NCBI GenBank assembly: GCA_947455195.1 | Contig: CANGMI010000004.1 | Coordinates: 186,001-250,000, forward strand | Length of the DNA stretch: 64,000 bases | Direction of reading: 5' to 3' | Source: Pseudomonadota bacterium | Lineage (GTDB): Bacteria; Pseudomonadota; Gammaproteobacteria; Burkholderiales; SG8-39 | Shown: piece after piece, positions 26,661 to 35,960 of the stretch | Position numbering within the stretch: position 1 is the stretch's first letter | Layout of the letters: each line of letters begins with the position of its first letter | Program-made: the position numbers and the translations under genes | Notes under the pieces: model-generated | Told to the model about the DNA's origin: nothing | The model's database searches: none | What the model saw: the letters and a program-made list of their open reading frames with translations, nothing else

Positions 26661-28273
26661 GCAGCGCCTCCTGGCTGGCCCGGGCGCTCGGCGCTCGGGC
26701 TTTCGTGGTCCGTTGCTGCGCCATGCAGTCGGCGCAGCTCGGTCTTGAGAATCTTGCCCATGGCTGACTTGGGCAACTGTGGCACGAATGCCATCCGGCG
26801 CGGGATCTTGTAGCCCCCGATGAGGCCGCGGCAATGTGCCACCAGCGCGTCGGTGGTCAGCTCGTGACCTGCGGCAGGGACGACAACGGCTACCAGCGCC
26901 TCGCCGTAGGTCGCGTCGGGCACCCCCACCACGGCACACTCGCTGACGCCTGGATGTTGATAGAGCGCCTGCTCCACCTCGGACGAGTAGACGTTCTCGC
27001 CACCGGTGATGATCATGTCCTTCTTTCGATCGAGGAGGAAGAGGTAGCCATTCTCATCCAATCGACCGAGGTCGCCGGTATGGAACCATCCGTCGCGAAA
27101 GGCCATTGCATTGGCCTCGGGCTGCCCCAGATAGCCTCGCGTCACGTTGGGACCGCGCACACAGACCTCGCCCGGTTCGCCCACTGGCACTTCGCACCCC
27201 GCCTCATCGCAGATGCGAAGGTCGATACCCACCAGGGGTCGCCCGGCCCCGCGCAACAATGTCATGTCGCCGTCGGCCATGGCAGCCCGGTGCTCGGCAT
27301 CCCCGAGCACGGTGAGAATGGGCGACGTTTCGGTAAGCCCGTACCCCTGCACGATCGACACCTGAGGCAGCGCCTCGATCGTGCGTCGGATCCATTCGGG
27401 CGCCATCGGCGCACTGCCGTAGAGCACCGTGCGCAGACGGCGCAGGTCATGGCGGGCTGGATCGGCCTGCTGCAGGGTGAGGATGATCATCGTCGGTGCG
27501 AGCATCGTCCAGGTCACTTCGAGATCCTGCATGGCCTCGAGAAGTGCCTCAGGCGAGAACTGCGCAAGGTAGGCGTGAGCGCCCCCCTGCAGCGTGACCC
27601 CGGTGCCCAGAAGATCGGCCGAATGGAACATCGGCGCCACATGCAGGTAGACATCGTCGGCGCGCAACCCGCAGACCGCCGTCATCTGCAGTCCGTTGGC
27701 CACCGCGTTGAGGTGCGTGAGACGCACGCCCTTGCCGCGACCCGTTGTGCCACCGGTGTAGAGGAGGATGGCGTCATCGCCCTCGTCGCTCTCATGCAGC
27801 GGCGCGCGCGACGCCCGTTCGAGCAGGCTCTCGTACTGGGGAAGGCATGTGCCCGAACCGGAAGCCGCACCGGCCGCTGGCAGCGGACCGAGCACGAAGG
27901 CACGATCGCGCAGGTGCGCCAGCAAGGGATGGTCAAGCAGCGCTGCAAAGGACGCCTCGACGGCCAGCAGGCGCACCTCGGCATCGAGCAGGATCTGGGC
28001 AATCTCGGCCGCTGCCAGACGCGTATTGACCGGCACCGGAATGATGCCCGACCAGTAACCCGCGTGCAGCAGTTCGCAGTGCCTGAACGTGTTGCGCGAA
28101 ACGATACCGAAGCGCTCGCCCGCCCTCAGGCCGAATTGATGCAGAAGGTCGGCCGCGCGGCTCACCCGGTCGATGTGTTCAGACCACGTGAAGCGGCGCT
28201 CGCGATCGATGATCGCCGGCTTCGAGCCATGCAGGCGCGCGCAGCGATTCAGCGCCGATCCCATCGTCAGCAT
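26657..28273 (-). CDS. Acyl-CoA ligase (AMP-forming), aromatic or fatty acid type
   Basis: A 538-residue ANL-superfamily ligase. The P-loop YTGGTTGRGKGV, the adenylate site QGYGLTETSP, WFHTGDLG, and the hinge and Lys region DRKKDMIITGGENVYSSEVE with PKSAMGKILK are all present. It activates a carboxylic acid with ATP and CoA in the cytoplasm. The start at 28273 has AGGAGGA upstream; the open frame further upstream is not supported. It is first in the operon with the thioesterase and the PadB-like enzyme and divergent (146 bases) from an alpha/beta hydrolase. The acid activated is unknown; phenylacetate-type acids are plausible. Confidence 0.88.
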   Translation of the reverse strand: MLTMGSALNRCARLHGSKPAIIDRERRFTWSEHIDRVSRAADLLHQFGLRAGERFGIVSRNTFRHCELLHAGYWSGIIPVPVNTRLAAAEIAQILLDAEVRLLAVEASFAALLDHPLLAHLRDRAFVLGPLPAAGAASGSGTCLPQYESLLERASRAPLHESDEGDDAILLYTGGTTGRGKGVRLTHLNAVANGLQMTAVCGLRADDVYLHVAPMFHSADLLGTGVTLQGGAHAYLAQFSPEALLEAMQDLEVTWTMLAPTMIILTLQQADPARHDLRRLRTVLYGSAPMAPEWIRRTIEALPQVSIVQGYGLTETSPILTVLGDAEHRAAMADGDMTLLRGAGRPLVGIDLRICDEAGCEVPVGEPGEVCVRGPNVTRGYLGQPEANAMAFRDGWFHTGDLGRLDENGYLFLLDRKKDMIITGGENVYSSEVEQALYQHPGVSECAVVGVPDATYGEALVAVVVPAAGHELTTDALVAHCRGLIGGYKIPRRMAFVPQLPKSAMGKILKTELRRLHGAATDHESPSAERPGQPGGAA

Positions 28274-28419
28274 GTCGTCCTCCTCATCCGCCGCGGCGCG
28301 ATGGCCCATCGTCCGGGTTGCCGCGCGCCTCCTCCGTGCCGGTATCATGCCATCCTCGCGCTCCCGCGGCACGTGCCGGATGAGGGGGGCCTTCAGAATC
28401 GACTGGCAGGGAGACGCCG

Positions 28420-29613
28420 ATGACCGCCACGAATACAGCCTGCGCCTGGGATCGCCTGCCGATCATCATCAAGTTCGCCGAGGTCTCGAAGGTCGCCGAA
28501 ACCTACGGTTTCGTCGGCACTCAGGGTCACACCTATGTCGAAGGTCAGCGCCTGCTGCCGCGTGACCGTCCGTCGGACACGGTGTACATCTTCATGCACC
28601 CCTCCTCCACCCTGCACCTGCTGCCGATGCCCACTGCCCTGGCCGATGCAGGTCTGCACGTGATCTGCGCGGCCAGTCGCTACCCGAAGAACGACAGCGC
28701 GCTCATCATGGAGAAGGTGGTCTACGACCTGGGGCAGCATGTCCGCCATGCGCGCGAGGTGCTGGGCTACAAGAAGGTGATCCTGGTGGGCTGGTCGGGG
28801 GGCGGCTCGCTGTCGCTCTTCTACCAGGCGCAGGCCGAATCGCCGTCGATCACGCATACGCCCGCTGGCGACGAGTACGACCTCACACGCGCCGGCCTGA
28901 TCCCCGCTGATGGCATCATCTTCATCGCTGCGCACCTCAGTCGCGCCGAGACGCTCACCGAGTGGATCGACCCCTCGGTGACCAACGAACTCGACCCGGA
29001 CATGCGCGATCGCGCCCTTGACATCTACGCGGCCGACGCGCTGCACCGCCCGCCGTTCAGTACCGAGTTCGTTGCACGGTTCCGCGCTGCCCAGGAAGCG
29101 CGCAACCGGCGCATCACCGCGTGGGTGCTCGAGACGCTCGAGCACCTGCGTCGCAAGAACGACGGCGAGTCGGAGCGGGGCTTTGTCGTGCACCGCACCA
29201 TGTGCGATGTGCGCTGGATCGATCCGGATGTCGACCCCAACGGCCGCCGGCCAAACTGGTGCTATCTCGGTGATCCGAGGGTCGCGAACTCTGCGCCAGC
29301 CGGTCTCGGGCGCTTCTCGACCCTGCGTTCGTGGCTCTCGCAGTGGTCGATCGACCACTCGAATGCAAGAGGCGCAGTGAATGCGACGCGTATTCACACG
29401 ACGCCGGTGCTCCAGATCGTGAACGAAGCCGACGACGCGGTGCCGGCGACGCACAACCCGGTGATCCACAAGGCGCTCGCCACCCCCGATCGCGAGTACG
29501 TCGAGATCAAGGGGGCCACTCACTACTACGTCGGTCAGGCCGAGCAGTTGAAGACCTGCATCGACACCGTGATGGACTGGAGTCGTCGCAAAGGCCTGCT
29601 CGCCGGCGACTGA
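28420..29613 (+). CDS. Alpha/beta hydrolase
   Basis: A 397-residue alpha/beta-hydrolase-fold protein. The nucleophile elbow is VGWSGGGSLSLF, an oxyanion-side segment is YIFMHPSST, an acid candidate lies in VNEADDAVPATHN, and the last His is in KGATHYYVGQ. These are in the expected order. No signal peptide, so it is cytoplasmic. It is divergent from the acyl-CoA ligase operon and convergent with a Bug protein gene. It may hydrolyse an ester or amide that feeds the ligase; this is inference from position. Length is above average because of an insert around 130-270. Confidence 0.75.
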   Translation: MTATNTACAWDRLPIIIKFAEVSKVAETYGFVGTQGHTYVEGQRLLPRDRPSDTVYIFMHPSSTLHLLPMPTALADAGLHVICAASRYPKNDSALIMEKVVYDLGQHVRHAREVLGYKKVILVGWSGGGSLSLFYQAQAESPSITHTPAGDEYDLTRAGLIPADGIIFIAAHLSRAETLTEWIDPSVTNELDPDMRDRALDIYAADALHRPPFSTEFVARFRAAQEARNRRITAWVLETLEHLRRKNDGESERGFVVHRTMCDVRWIDPDVDPNGRRPNWCYLGDPRVANSAPAGLGRFSTLRSWLSQWSIDHSNARGAVNATRIHTTPVLQIVNEADDAVPATHNPVIHKALATPDREYVEIKGATHYYVGQAEQLKTCIDTVMDWSRRKGLLAGD

Positions 29614-29637
29614 GCAGGCCGCATCGGCGGCAATGCC

Positions 29638-30666
29638 CTACTCGGGCTTCACGCCTGCAGCCGAGAGAATGCGCGCATATCGCGTGATGTCGGCACGTAC
29701 CGTGGCCGCAAATGCGGCCGCGCTGCCGCCGGCAATCTCCAACCCGCTCTCGGTCAGGCGAGCCCGCACCTCGGGATATTCGAGGGCCGCGTTGATCTCC
29801 TGATTGAGTCGCTGCACCAGTGTGGCAGGCGTACCCCGCGCAACCATGACGCCCTGCCAGCCGGTGAGTTCGAAGCCGGGTATTGTTTCGGCCATGGTCG
29901 GCACCTCGGCGAGTGACCCTGCGCCACGCTGCAGGGCGGTCGATGCGATGGCTCGCACTCGCCCGGCCTTCAACTGCGGCACCGCCGTGTTGCTGACATC
30001 GAAGAGCACGTTGATTTCACCCCCCACCAGGGCGTTGAGCGCAGGTCCGTTGCCCCGGTACGGCACCTGAAGCATCTCCGCCTGCGCCAACTGGGCAAGC
30101 AAGAGGCAGCCCACGCTCGGGAGCGACCCCGATCCCCCACAGGACACGGTGCCAGGGCGACGCCGAACGGCCTCGAGCACCGCATCGAGGGTACGCGGCG
30201 CAAATCCCGGGTGCGCGATCAGCAGGAAGTTGAGCGTGGTGAGTCGCACCACCGGCAGCAGATCGTCCGGACTCACACTGTTGCGCATGAACCAGGGGTT
30301 GGTGAGCACCCCGGGCACTGCCATCAGCAGCACCGTGCCATCGACCGGGCCACGTGCGACCCACTCGGTGCCCACATTGCCCTGCGCGCCCGGACGGTTT
30401 TCCACCAGCACGGGCACACCCATCTGCTCGCTCAGTCGCTGTCCAAGTACCCGCGCCACCAGATCAAGCGGACCACCCGGTGGCCAGGGCACGACCCAGT
30501 GGACAGGGCGCCCGCCGGTCACCGATGGCTGTGACTGGGTCTGCACCGACCCTTGCCCCGAGATTTGTGCTGGCGTGTGAGTTGCGGGTTGCGCCCGCAC
30601 CGATACAGCGCCCAGCAGCAGGATCGCTGCCAGCGCCCGGCGCACGGTCAGAAGGGACATCCTCAT
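29638..30666 (-). CDS. Bug/TctC family periplasmic solute-binding protein
   Basis: A 342-residue TTT receptor with a signal peptide (cleavage after SVRA, about 25) and a polar linker of about 25 residues rich in Gln, Ser and Thr before the first strand. The mature part has VVPWPPGGPLDLVAR, VENRPGAQGNVGTEWVA and LQVPYRGNGPALNALVGG. Its start overlaps the UbiD stop by ATGA, so the receptor and the decarboxylase are co-translated. This suggests that the ligand is the decarboxylase substrate or a close relative. Confidence 0.85.
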   Translation of the reverse strand: MRMSLLTVRRALAAILLLGAVSVRAQPATHTPAQISGQGSVQTQSQPSVTGGRPVHWVVPWPPGGPLDLVARVLGQRLSEQMGVPVLVENRPGAQGNVGTEWVARGPVDGTVLLMAVPGVLTNPWFMRNSVSPDDLLPVVRLTTLNFLLIAHPGFAPRTLDAVLEAVRRRPGTVSCGGSGSLPSVGCLLLAQLAQAEMLQVPYRGNGPALNALVGGEINVLFDVSNTAVPQLKAGRVRAIASTALQRGAGSLAEVPTMAETIPGFELTGWQGVMVARGTPATLVQRLNQEINAALEYPEVRARLTESGLEIAGGSAAAFAATVRADITRYARILSAAGVKPE

Positions 30667-32234
30667 CGCGTCATCCTGTAGCGACCGTCATGATCCTGAT
30701 CAATGCGCCCGCTCGCGCGCAGTCGCTCGAGCTCGGCCAGGATCTCTCGGCCATCTCGACTGCCGGTGCCGTTCATCAGATCGATGAAGAAGCACGGCCC
30801 GCCGACCAGCAGGGCCTCGACGCTGGCGGGGATCGCGGGTGTCCGTGTCTGAGGAGGCTCGGGAATCTGCTCGAGCAACGGCGCTGCCTGGCCGGGCGCG
30901 CGCACCGGCCGCGTGAGATCGAACCCGGCCTTCGTCCAGGTGCGACCACCATCCAGCGCCGGATCGAGGGGCATCGCACGCAAGCCCGACTGAATCACCA
31001 GATCACGCTCGGCGCTGAAGCGCGTCGCCATGGCCCATTCCATCTGCTCGTCGGAAAAGATGTCGATATCCGGATCGGTAATGTAGACATGCTTCACGTT
31101 GGCGAGGCAGCCAAACACCGCCGCGATGGCATTTCCGGCTTCCCCTGGCACGCGCGCACGGAGGGCAACCCGCACATGAAAACTGCCGCCTGTCGATGCC
31201 AGGGCATGGACCGCGTGCACCTCGCGTACAGCCGACTCGAGGGCCTTCCAGACCACGACCTCGGCACGCAAGGCACACAGCTGCGCCGTGTCGGTGCGGG
31301 CCATGGTGCGCCCGCTGATGGTGGCTGTCTGAAAGAGCGCGTCATGCCGGTGAGTGATGGCCGTCACGTGGAAGATCGGGTTCTTCTTGACCTCGCCGTA
31401 GTACCCGAGAAACTCGCCGTAGGGCCCTTCCTGCTCGGTATAACCGGCCTGATCGAGAAAGCCTTCGATCACGAGTTCGGCATCGGCTGGCACGAGAACA
31501 TCGTTGCTCACGCACTTGACGAGCGGCAGGGGGGCGCCGCGAAGACGCGCCAGGACATCGAGTTCATCGGTCGGTATGCGCATGACGGCGGCGACGAAGT
31601 CGATCGGGTGCGCGCCCACCGTGAATGCAACCGGGAGCGGCTTGCCGCGGGCCACCTGACGCTCGTAGATCGCACGGAGGTCCGAGGGCGCCTGAACATC
31701 GACACCCGCGGTCGTGGCCGATCGCAGCATCAGGCGACGTACCCCGACGTTGGTCGAACCGCTGTCCGGATCGAGCGCGTAGTCGATGCCCGCCGAGATG
31801 TAAGGCGCACCGTCCAGTGCATGTTGAAGGTGCACCGGGAGCCGCGTGATGTCAGCCGCCTCTCCAGTGAGCACGACCTGCTGCACCGGCGCCTCACTGC
31901 GCCCGATCAGGACGCGCTTGCCGGGTTGGGCCAGTCGTCGCCTGACCTCGCCGAGGAGGCCTGCCTCGGTCGTATCGAAAGCCCGTGCGAGGCGCGATCG
32001 ACTCCCATTGACATTCCCCGCCAGAGGCAGTGCTGCCAGGCCTGTCGCACCCCGCCCCGCGCCGGCCGATTCGAACAGGACAGCACGTGGATTACCCTCG
32101 AGCGCGGCAGCAACATCGATCAGGTCTGTCGGGCCGGCACGCTGCAGTTCAGCCTCGGGCAATGCCTCGACAAAGCGCCGCAGGCGAAACCGCTCCGTAT
32201 CCGGCGCCTCCGGATGCTCTGCTGCTCGTGTCAT
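30663..32234 (-). CDS. UbiD family prenylated-FMN decarboxylase
   Basis: A 523-residue UbiD-type decarboxylase, which uses prenyl-FMN to remove a carboxyl group from unsaturated or aromatic acids. The catalytic region EQEGPYGEFLGYYGE holds the acid Glu; TNVGVRRLM lies in the N-terminal flavin domain and VKHVYITDPDIDIF near the C-terminal part. The start at 32234 begins MTRAAEHPEA after GGGAGG. The gene lies 56 bases after the nfu stop but is probably a separate unit, since it is coupled to a Bug receptor gene. UbiX, which makes the cofactor, is not in the window. Substrate unknown; ubiquinone synthesis is less likely than catabolism in this context. Confidence 0.88.
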   Translation of the reverse strand: MTRAAEHPEAPDTERFRLRRFVEALPEAELQRAGPTDLIDVAAALEGNPRAVLFESAGAGRGATGLAALPLAGNVNGSRSRLARAFDTTEAGLLGEVRRRLAQPGKRVLIGRSEAPVQQVVLTGEAADITRLPVHLQHALDGAPYISAGIDYALDPDSGSTNVGVRRLMLRSATTAGVDVQAPSDLRAIYERQVARGKPLPVAFTVGAHPIDFVAAVMRIPTDELDVLARLRGAPLPLVKCVSNDVLVPADAELVIEGFLDQAGYTEQEGPYGEFLGYYGEVKKNPIFHVTAITHRHDALFQTATISGRTMARTDTAQLCALRAEVVVWKALESAVREVHAVHALASTGGSFHVRVALRARVPGEAGNAIAAVFGCLANVKHVYITDPDIDIFSDEQMEWAMATRFSAERDLVIQSGLRAMPLDPALDGGRTWTKAGFDLTRPVRAPGQAAPLLEQIPEPPQTRTPAIPASVEALLVGGPCFFIDLMNGTGSRDGREILAELERLRASGRIDQDHDGRYRMTR

Positions 32235-32290
32235 GCCAACCTCCCGTGCCGGGCCCGATTGTACCCACCGCCCTCGCGCAAGGCGGCTGG

Positions 32291-32851
32291 TCAGACCGGT
32301 ATCACGACGATCTCGGGGTCGATTTCGCGGGTGAGGCTCTCGATGCCGCTCAAGGTGCCCGAAAGCGACGAGGGGCAACTGCCACAGGCACCCTGGTAGT
32401 GAACACGCAATTCCTTGCCGTCGAAACTCACCACGTTCAGATCACCCCCATCCTGCTGCAGATAGGGGCGCACGCGATCGTCCAGAAGATCCATGATGCG
32501 ATGGAGCTTCAGACGGTTTTCGTCTGACAGCGCCGGATCATCGAGCGGGTCTGCTGCCGCGACGGCATCGGACTGGGCCTGGGCGGCAGGCGCCTCGCGG
32601 ATCGGTTTGGCGACCTCACGCAGAAGGTCCTGCCAGTCGGCCTTGCCGTTCTGGGTCACGGTGATCCAGTGGTCGACATAGAACACGCTCGTAACGTGCT
32701 CGACATCGAAGATCGCCGCCGCCAGAGGGTCATCGACGGCTTCAGCTGCGCTGTCATAGGAGCGTGCAATGCCCCAACTGAGCGGCTCTTTCAGGATGAA
32801 CTTGCGCGCATTGGGATTGGGCGTGGGTTCGATTTCGGCAATCTTCGGCAT
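32291..32851 (-). CDS. nfu: Nfu-type Fe-S carrier protein
   Basis: A 186-residue protein. Residues 1 to about 85 form an Nfu N-terminal domain (EPTPNPNARKFIL) and the C-terminal 80 residues form the NifU C-terminal domain with VHYQGACGSCPSSLSGTLSGIE, whose CxxC binds an inter-subunit [4Fe-4S] cluster. It carries clusters from the SUF scaffold to client proteins in the cytoplasm. Last gene of the suf operon, 14 bases after the sufU stop. Confidence 0.9.
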   Translation of the reverse strand: MPKIAEIEPTPNPNARKFILKEPLSWGIARSYDSAAEAVDDPLAAAIFDVEHVTSVFYVDHWITVTQNGKADWQDLLREVAKPIREAPAAQAQSDAVAAADPLDDPALSDENRLKLHRIMDLLDDRVRPYLQQDGGDLNVVSFDGKELRVHYQGACGSCPSSLSGTLSGIESLTREIDPEIVVIPV

Positions 32852-32865
32852 GGTGGTTCTTCCTG

Positions 32866-33339
32866 CTAGGCGCTGCCCGGAATCGGGTCGGCGTCGCCTT
32901 CGGTGGTGGTTTCCGATTCGGCATGAAGCGCCGCGTGGAGGGTGTGCCAGGGGAGCACTGCGCACTTCACGCGCGAGGGCAGATCCTTGATGCCTTCGAA
33001 GACCCGCAGTCGCCCCAGTTCGGTCATCTGATCGGCGCTCGCGTGGCCCGTGGCGAGCGCGCGAAATCCGGCCACCATCCGGTCGGCCTCGATCACGTTG
33101 CGCCCCTTGATCACGGCCGACATCATCGAGGCCGAGGCCTTGCAGATGGCGCAGGACTGACCTTCGAAGCCAACTCGGGTGATCGTCTCGCCCTCGAGGG
33201 CGAGATCGAGGTGGATGTGATCGCCGCACAGCGGATTGACTCCCTCCGAGTGATGGGTCGGCGCATCAAGCCGCCCGTAATTGCGCGGCTTGCGATTGTG
33301 ATCAAGGATCACTTCCTGATAAAGCTGTCTGGATTCCAC
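32866..33339 (-). CDS. sufU: SufU-type sulfur acceptor / NifU-like protein
   Basis: A 157-residue IscU-fold protein of the SufU type. Cysteines occur in NPLCGDH, GQSCAICKAS and RVKCAVLPW; the region between the second and third is longer than in IscU, which is the SufU hallmark. In SufU these residues bind zinc and accept persulfide from SufS. An extra Cys replaces the usual Ser three residues after the second (CAIC). SufU is best known from Gram-positive bacteria, where it replaces SufE. It lies eight bases after sufS here, and no sufE is present. Confidence 0.88.
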   Translation of the reverse strand: MESRQLYQEVILDHNRKPRNYGRLDAPTHHSEGVNPLCGDHIHLDLALEGETITRVGFEGQSCAICKASASMMSAVIKGRNVIEADRMVAGFRALATGHASADQMTELGRLRVFEGIKDLPSRVKCAVLPWHTLHAALHAESETTTEGDADPIPGSA

Positions 33340-33347
33340 GAGGATAT

Positions 33348-34574
33348 CTACTCGAACAGTCGACGAATCTTCTGCACCGCCACGACCAGGGCATCCACCT
33401 CGGCACGGGTGTTGTAGAAGGCGAATGAGGCCCGTACGGTCGCCGGCACGCCATAGCGCTTCATGACAGGTTGCGCGCAGTGATGACCGGTACGCACCGC
33501 GATGCCCTCATCGTTGAGGAGCGAGCCGACATCGTGGGGATGCACATCGGCAATGTTGAAGGAAATCACCGCCGCCTTGTGACGCGCCGTGCCGATGATC
33601 CGGACACCCTCGATGGCGGTGAGTCGCTCGGTGGCATGGGCAAGCAGCGATTGTTCCCAGGCCGCGACCGCCGGCAAGCCCAATGCCGACAGGTACTCCA
33701 CGGCAGCACCCAACCCGACCGCCGGCATGATGGGCGGTGTGCCCGCTTCGAACTTGTGCGGGATGGTGTTGTAGGTGGTCTTCTCGAAGCTCACCGAGAG
33801 GATCATGTCGCCGCCACCCTTGAAGGGGCGCATCTTCTCGAGCAATGCGGCACGGCCATAGAGGATGCCGATACCCGTGGGGCCGTAAAGCTTGTGACCC
33901 GAGAACGTGTAGAAGTCGCAATCGAGCGCCTGAACGTCGACCGGCTCGTGGGCGACAGCCTGTGCCCCATCGACGAGAACCGGCACGCCGCGAGCGTGCG
34001 CAGTGGCAATCATCTCCCGCACCGGATTGACCGTGCCGAGCGCGTTCGAGACATGTGTGATGCCCACAAGGCGCGTGCGCTCGTTGAAAAGCCCGGCGTA
34101 GGCATCCAGGTCGAGTTCGCCCCGCTCGTCGACCGGTATCACCCGGATACGCGCGCCCTTCTCTTCACAGAGCATCTGCCAGGGCACGATATTGGCGTGA
34201 TGCTCGACCTCGGACAGGATGATCTCGTCACCGGCCCCCACGAAAGCTCGCCCCCAGCCATGCGCCACCAGGTTGATGGCATCGGTCGTGCCCGAGGTGA
34301 AGATGACCTCACGATCCTCGCGTGCGTTGATGAAGCGGCGCACGGTCGAGCGAGCCGACTCGTAGGCCGTCGTCGCCACATCCGAGAGATGATGCACGCC
34401 GCGATGAATGTTGGCATGCTCTTCACATTGGTATCGGGCAATTCGCTCGATGACCACCCGCGGCATCTGGCTCGATGCCGCGTTGTCCAGATAGATCAGG
34501 TCGCGGCCATGAACCTTCACTTCGCCGAGGATCGGAAAGTCGCCCCGGAGTCGTTCGACGTCGATCATGCTCAT
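33348..34574 (-). CDS. sufS: Cysteine desulfurase SufS
   Basis: A 408-residue class V aminotransferase-fold enzyme that takes sulfur from cysteine and passes it to the SUF assembly complex. The PLP lysine is in DFYTFSGHKLYGPTG, and the persulfide cysteine is in the short loop RTGHHCAQPVMKRYG, typical of group II (SufS) enzymes that need an activator such as SufU or SufE. The gene overlaps the sufD stop by four bases and is followed by sufU. Confidence 0.95.
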   Translation of the reverse strand: MSMIDVERLRGDFPILGEVKVHGRDLIYLDNAASSQMPRVVIERIARYQCEEHANIHRGVHHLSDVATTAYESARSTVRRFINAREDREVIFTSGTTDAINLVAHGWGRAFVGAGDEIILSEVEHHANIVPWQMLCEEKGARIRVIPVDERGELDLDAYAGLFNERTRLVGITHVSNALGTVNPVREMIATAHARGVPVLVDGAQAVAHEPVDVQALDCDFYTFSGHKLYGPTGIGILYGRAALLEKMRPFKGGGDMILSVSFEKTTYNTIPHKFEAGTPPIMPAVGLGAAVEYLSALGLPAVAAWEQSLLAHATERLTAIEGVRIIGTARHKAAVISFNIADVHPHDVGSLLNDEGIAVRTGHHCAQPVMKRYGVPATVRASFAFYNTRAEVDALVVAVQKIRRLFE

Positions 34575-35941
34575 GCACCCACCTTGAGAGATTCGGTCTG
34601 AGCGAGAACCCGTTCGCGCAGCCGCTGCTCGAGCGAGCCGATGCCCAGTCGATTGATCACATCGGCCGCAAAGCCAAAGGTGAGCAACCGCCGGGCGGCC
34701 GCAGGGTCGATACCCCGGCTGACCAGATAGAAGAGTTCGTCAGCTTCCAGTTGACCGACCGTCGCACCGTGGGCGCACTTCACATCATCGGCGAAGATGT
34801 CCAGTTGCGGCTTGGCATCGATGCGTGCCCGGCCCGACAGGAGAAGCGTGCGGCTCTGCTGGGAGGAGTCGGTCTGCTGGGCACCCGGCTGCACCAGAAT
34901 GCGGCCGTTGAATACCCCGTGGGCGTTGCCGGCGAGAACGACCTTGTGCAACTGCCGGCTCGTGCAATGCGGGCTTGCGTGGTCAATGAAGGTATGCGTG
35001 TCGGCCAGTTGACCGGCACCGATCATCGCAAGCCCGTCGAGCGAGGCGTGCGCCCCGTCACCGCGCAGATGCACATCGAGATCAAGACGTGACAGACGCG
35101 AGCCCATTGCAATCGAGGTTGACTCGTAGCAAGCGTCGCGCGCGAGGTCGACGAGGCACCGCGCAATGTGGAACCCCGCTTGTGAGTCGCTCTGGATGCG
35201 GGCATGACGCAGCCGTGCGCCAGCAGCGAGTCGAATCCGGGCCACTGCGTTCACGCAACTGGCACCGGCATGCCGTGCGACATGCTCCTCGATGAGATGC
35301 GCCTCGGCACCCTGATCCAGCATCACGAGGAGCCGCGGGTGCGTGGCAAGGTCGGGACGCGAGGATACGAACAGGAGATGCACGGGCGCGTCAAGCCGCA
35401 TGCCGCGTTCGAGGACGACGATCGCGCCATGCTGAAGGAAGGCCATGTTGAGCGTGGCCAACGCATCGGCGTCGCTGTCCGATGCCTCGCTCCCCAGCAA
35501 GGCCTGCGCCCGATCGTGCATCGGATGCCCCGCATCGGCGAGCACGCTCGCCAGCGAGATCACCCGAATGCCGCGCTGGTCATGGCCATTCGAGAGCGAA
35601 GGCTCGAGCATGCCATCGACGAAGGTGAGACGGTATGCCGCTTCGGGAATCTCGAGTCCGGCAGGCAGCACCGTGCCTGCCGACGACGCATCGGCTGCCG
35701 CGACCACGGATGCGATGTCTGGCAGGTCGGCGGCCGCCGGCACCTGAAAAGCCATGCGATAAAGGGCCGACAGATCGGTGAAACGCCAGGCCTCGTCGCT
35801 GCGCCCCGGGAGAGCCAGCGCGTGCGCTCGCTCGAGCGCTGCCCGGCGCAACTCATGCACCCACGATACGGCAGGAGCCGCAAGACTGCCATGACTTGCG
35901 AGCAGGCTCGCGAGCCACGGATTCGCGTGTATTGCTGTCAT
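34571..35941 (-). CDS. sufD: Fe-S assembly protein SufD
   Basis: A 456-residue right-handed beta-helix protein of the SufB/SufD family. DEAWRFTDLSALYRM at the N-terminal region and CAHGATVGQLEADELFYLVSRGI near the C-terminus are the conserved SufD blocks, with His in the CAHGA segment. It pairs with SufB as the cluster-building scaffold with SufC. The start at 35941 (MTAIHANPW) is chosen over upstream codons that would run into sufC. Confidence 0.93.
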   Translation of the reverse strand: MTAIHANPWLASLLASHGSLAAPAVSWVHELRRAALERAHALALPGRSDEAWRFTDLSALYRMAFQVPAAADLPDIASVVAAADASSAGTVLPAGLEIPEAAYRLTFVDGMLEPSLSNGHDQRGIRVISLASVLADAGHPMHDRAQALLGSEASDSDADALATLNMAFLQHGAIVVLERGMRLDAPVHLLFVSSRPDLATHPRLLVMLDQGAEAHLIEEHVARHAGASCVNAVARIRLAAGARLRHARIQSDSQAGFHIARCLVDLARDACYESTSIAMGSRLSRLDLDVHLRGDGAHASLDGLAMIGAGQLADTHTFIDHASPHCTSRQLHKVVLAGNAHGVFNGRILVQPGAQQTDSSQQSRTLLLSGRARIDAKPQLDIFADDVKCAHGATVGQLEADELFYLVSRGIDPAAARRLLTFGFAADVINRLGIGSLEQRLRERVLAQTESLKVGA

Positions 35942-35960
35942 CTCGGCAAAGCCCCGATAC

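Noticed and set aside
30354-32399. Open frame of 681 codons on the plus strand opposite the UbiD gene
   Set aside because: It is antisense to a clear UbiD family gene, has no family motif and has the composition expected of a shadow frame in GC-rich DNA. The same applies to the long antisense frames at 5120-6751, 20159-21973, 41675-43654, 47022-48713 and 61883-63925.
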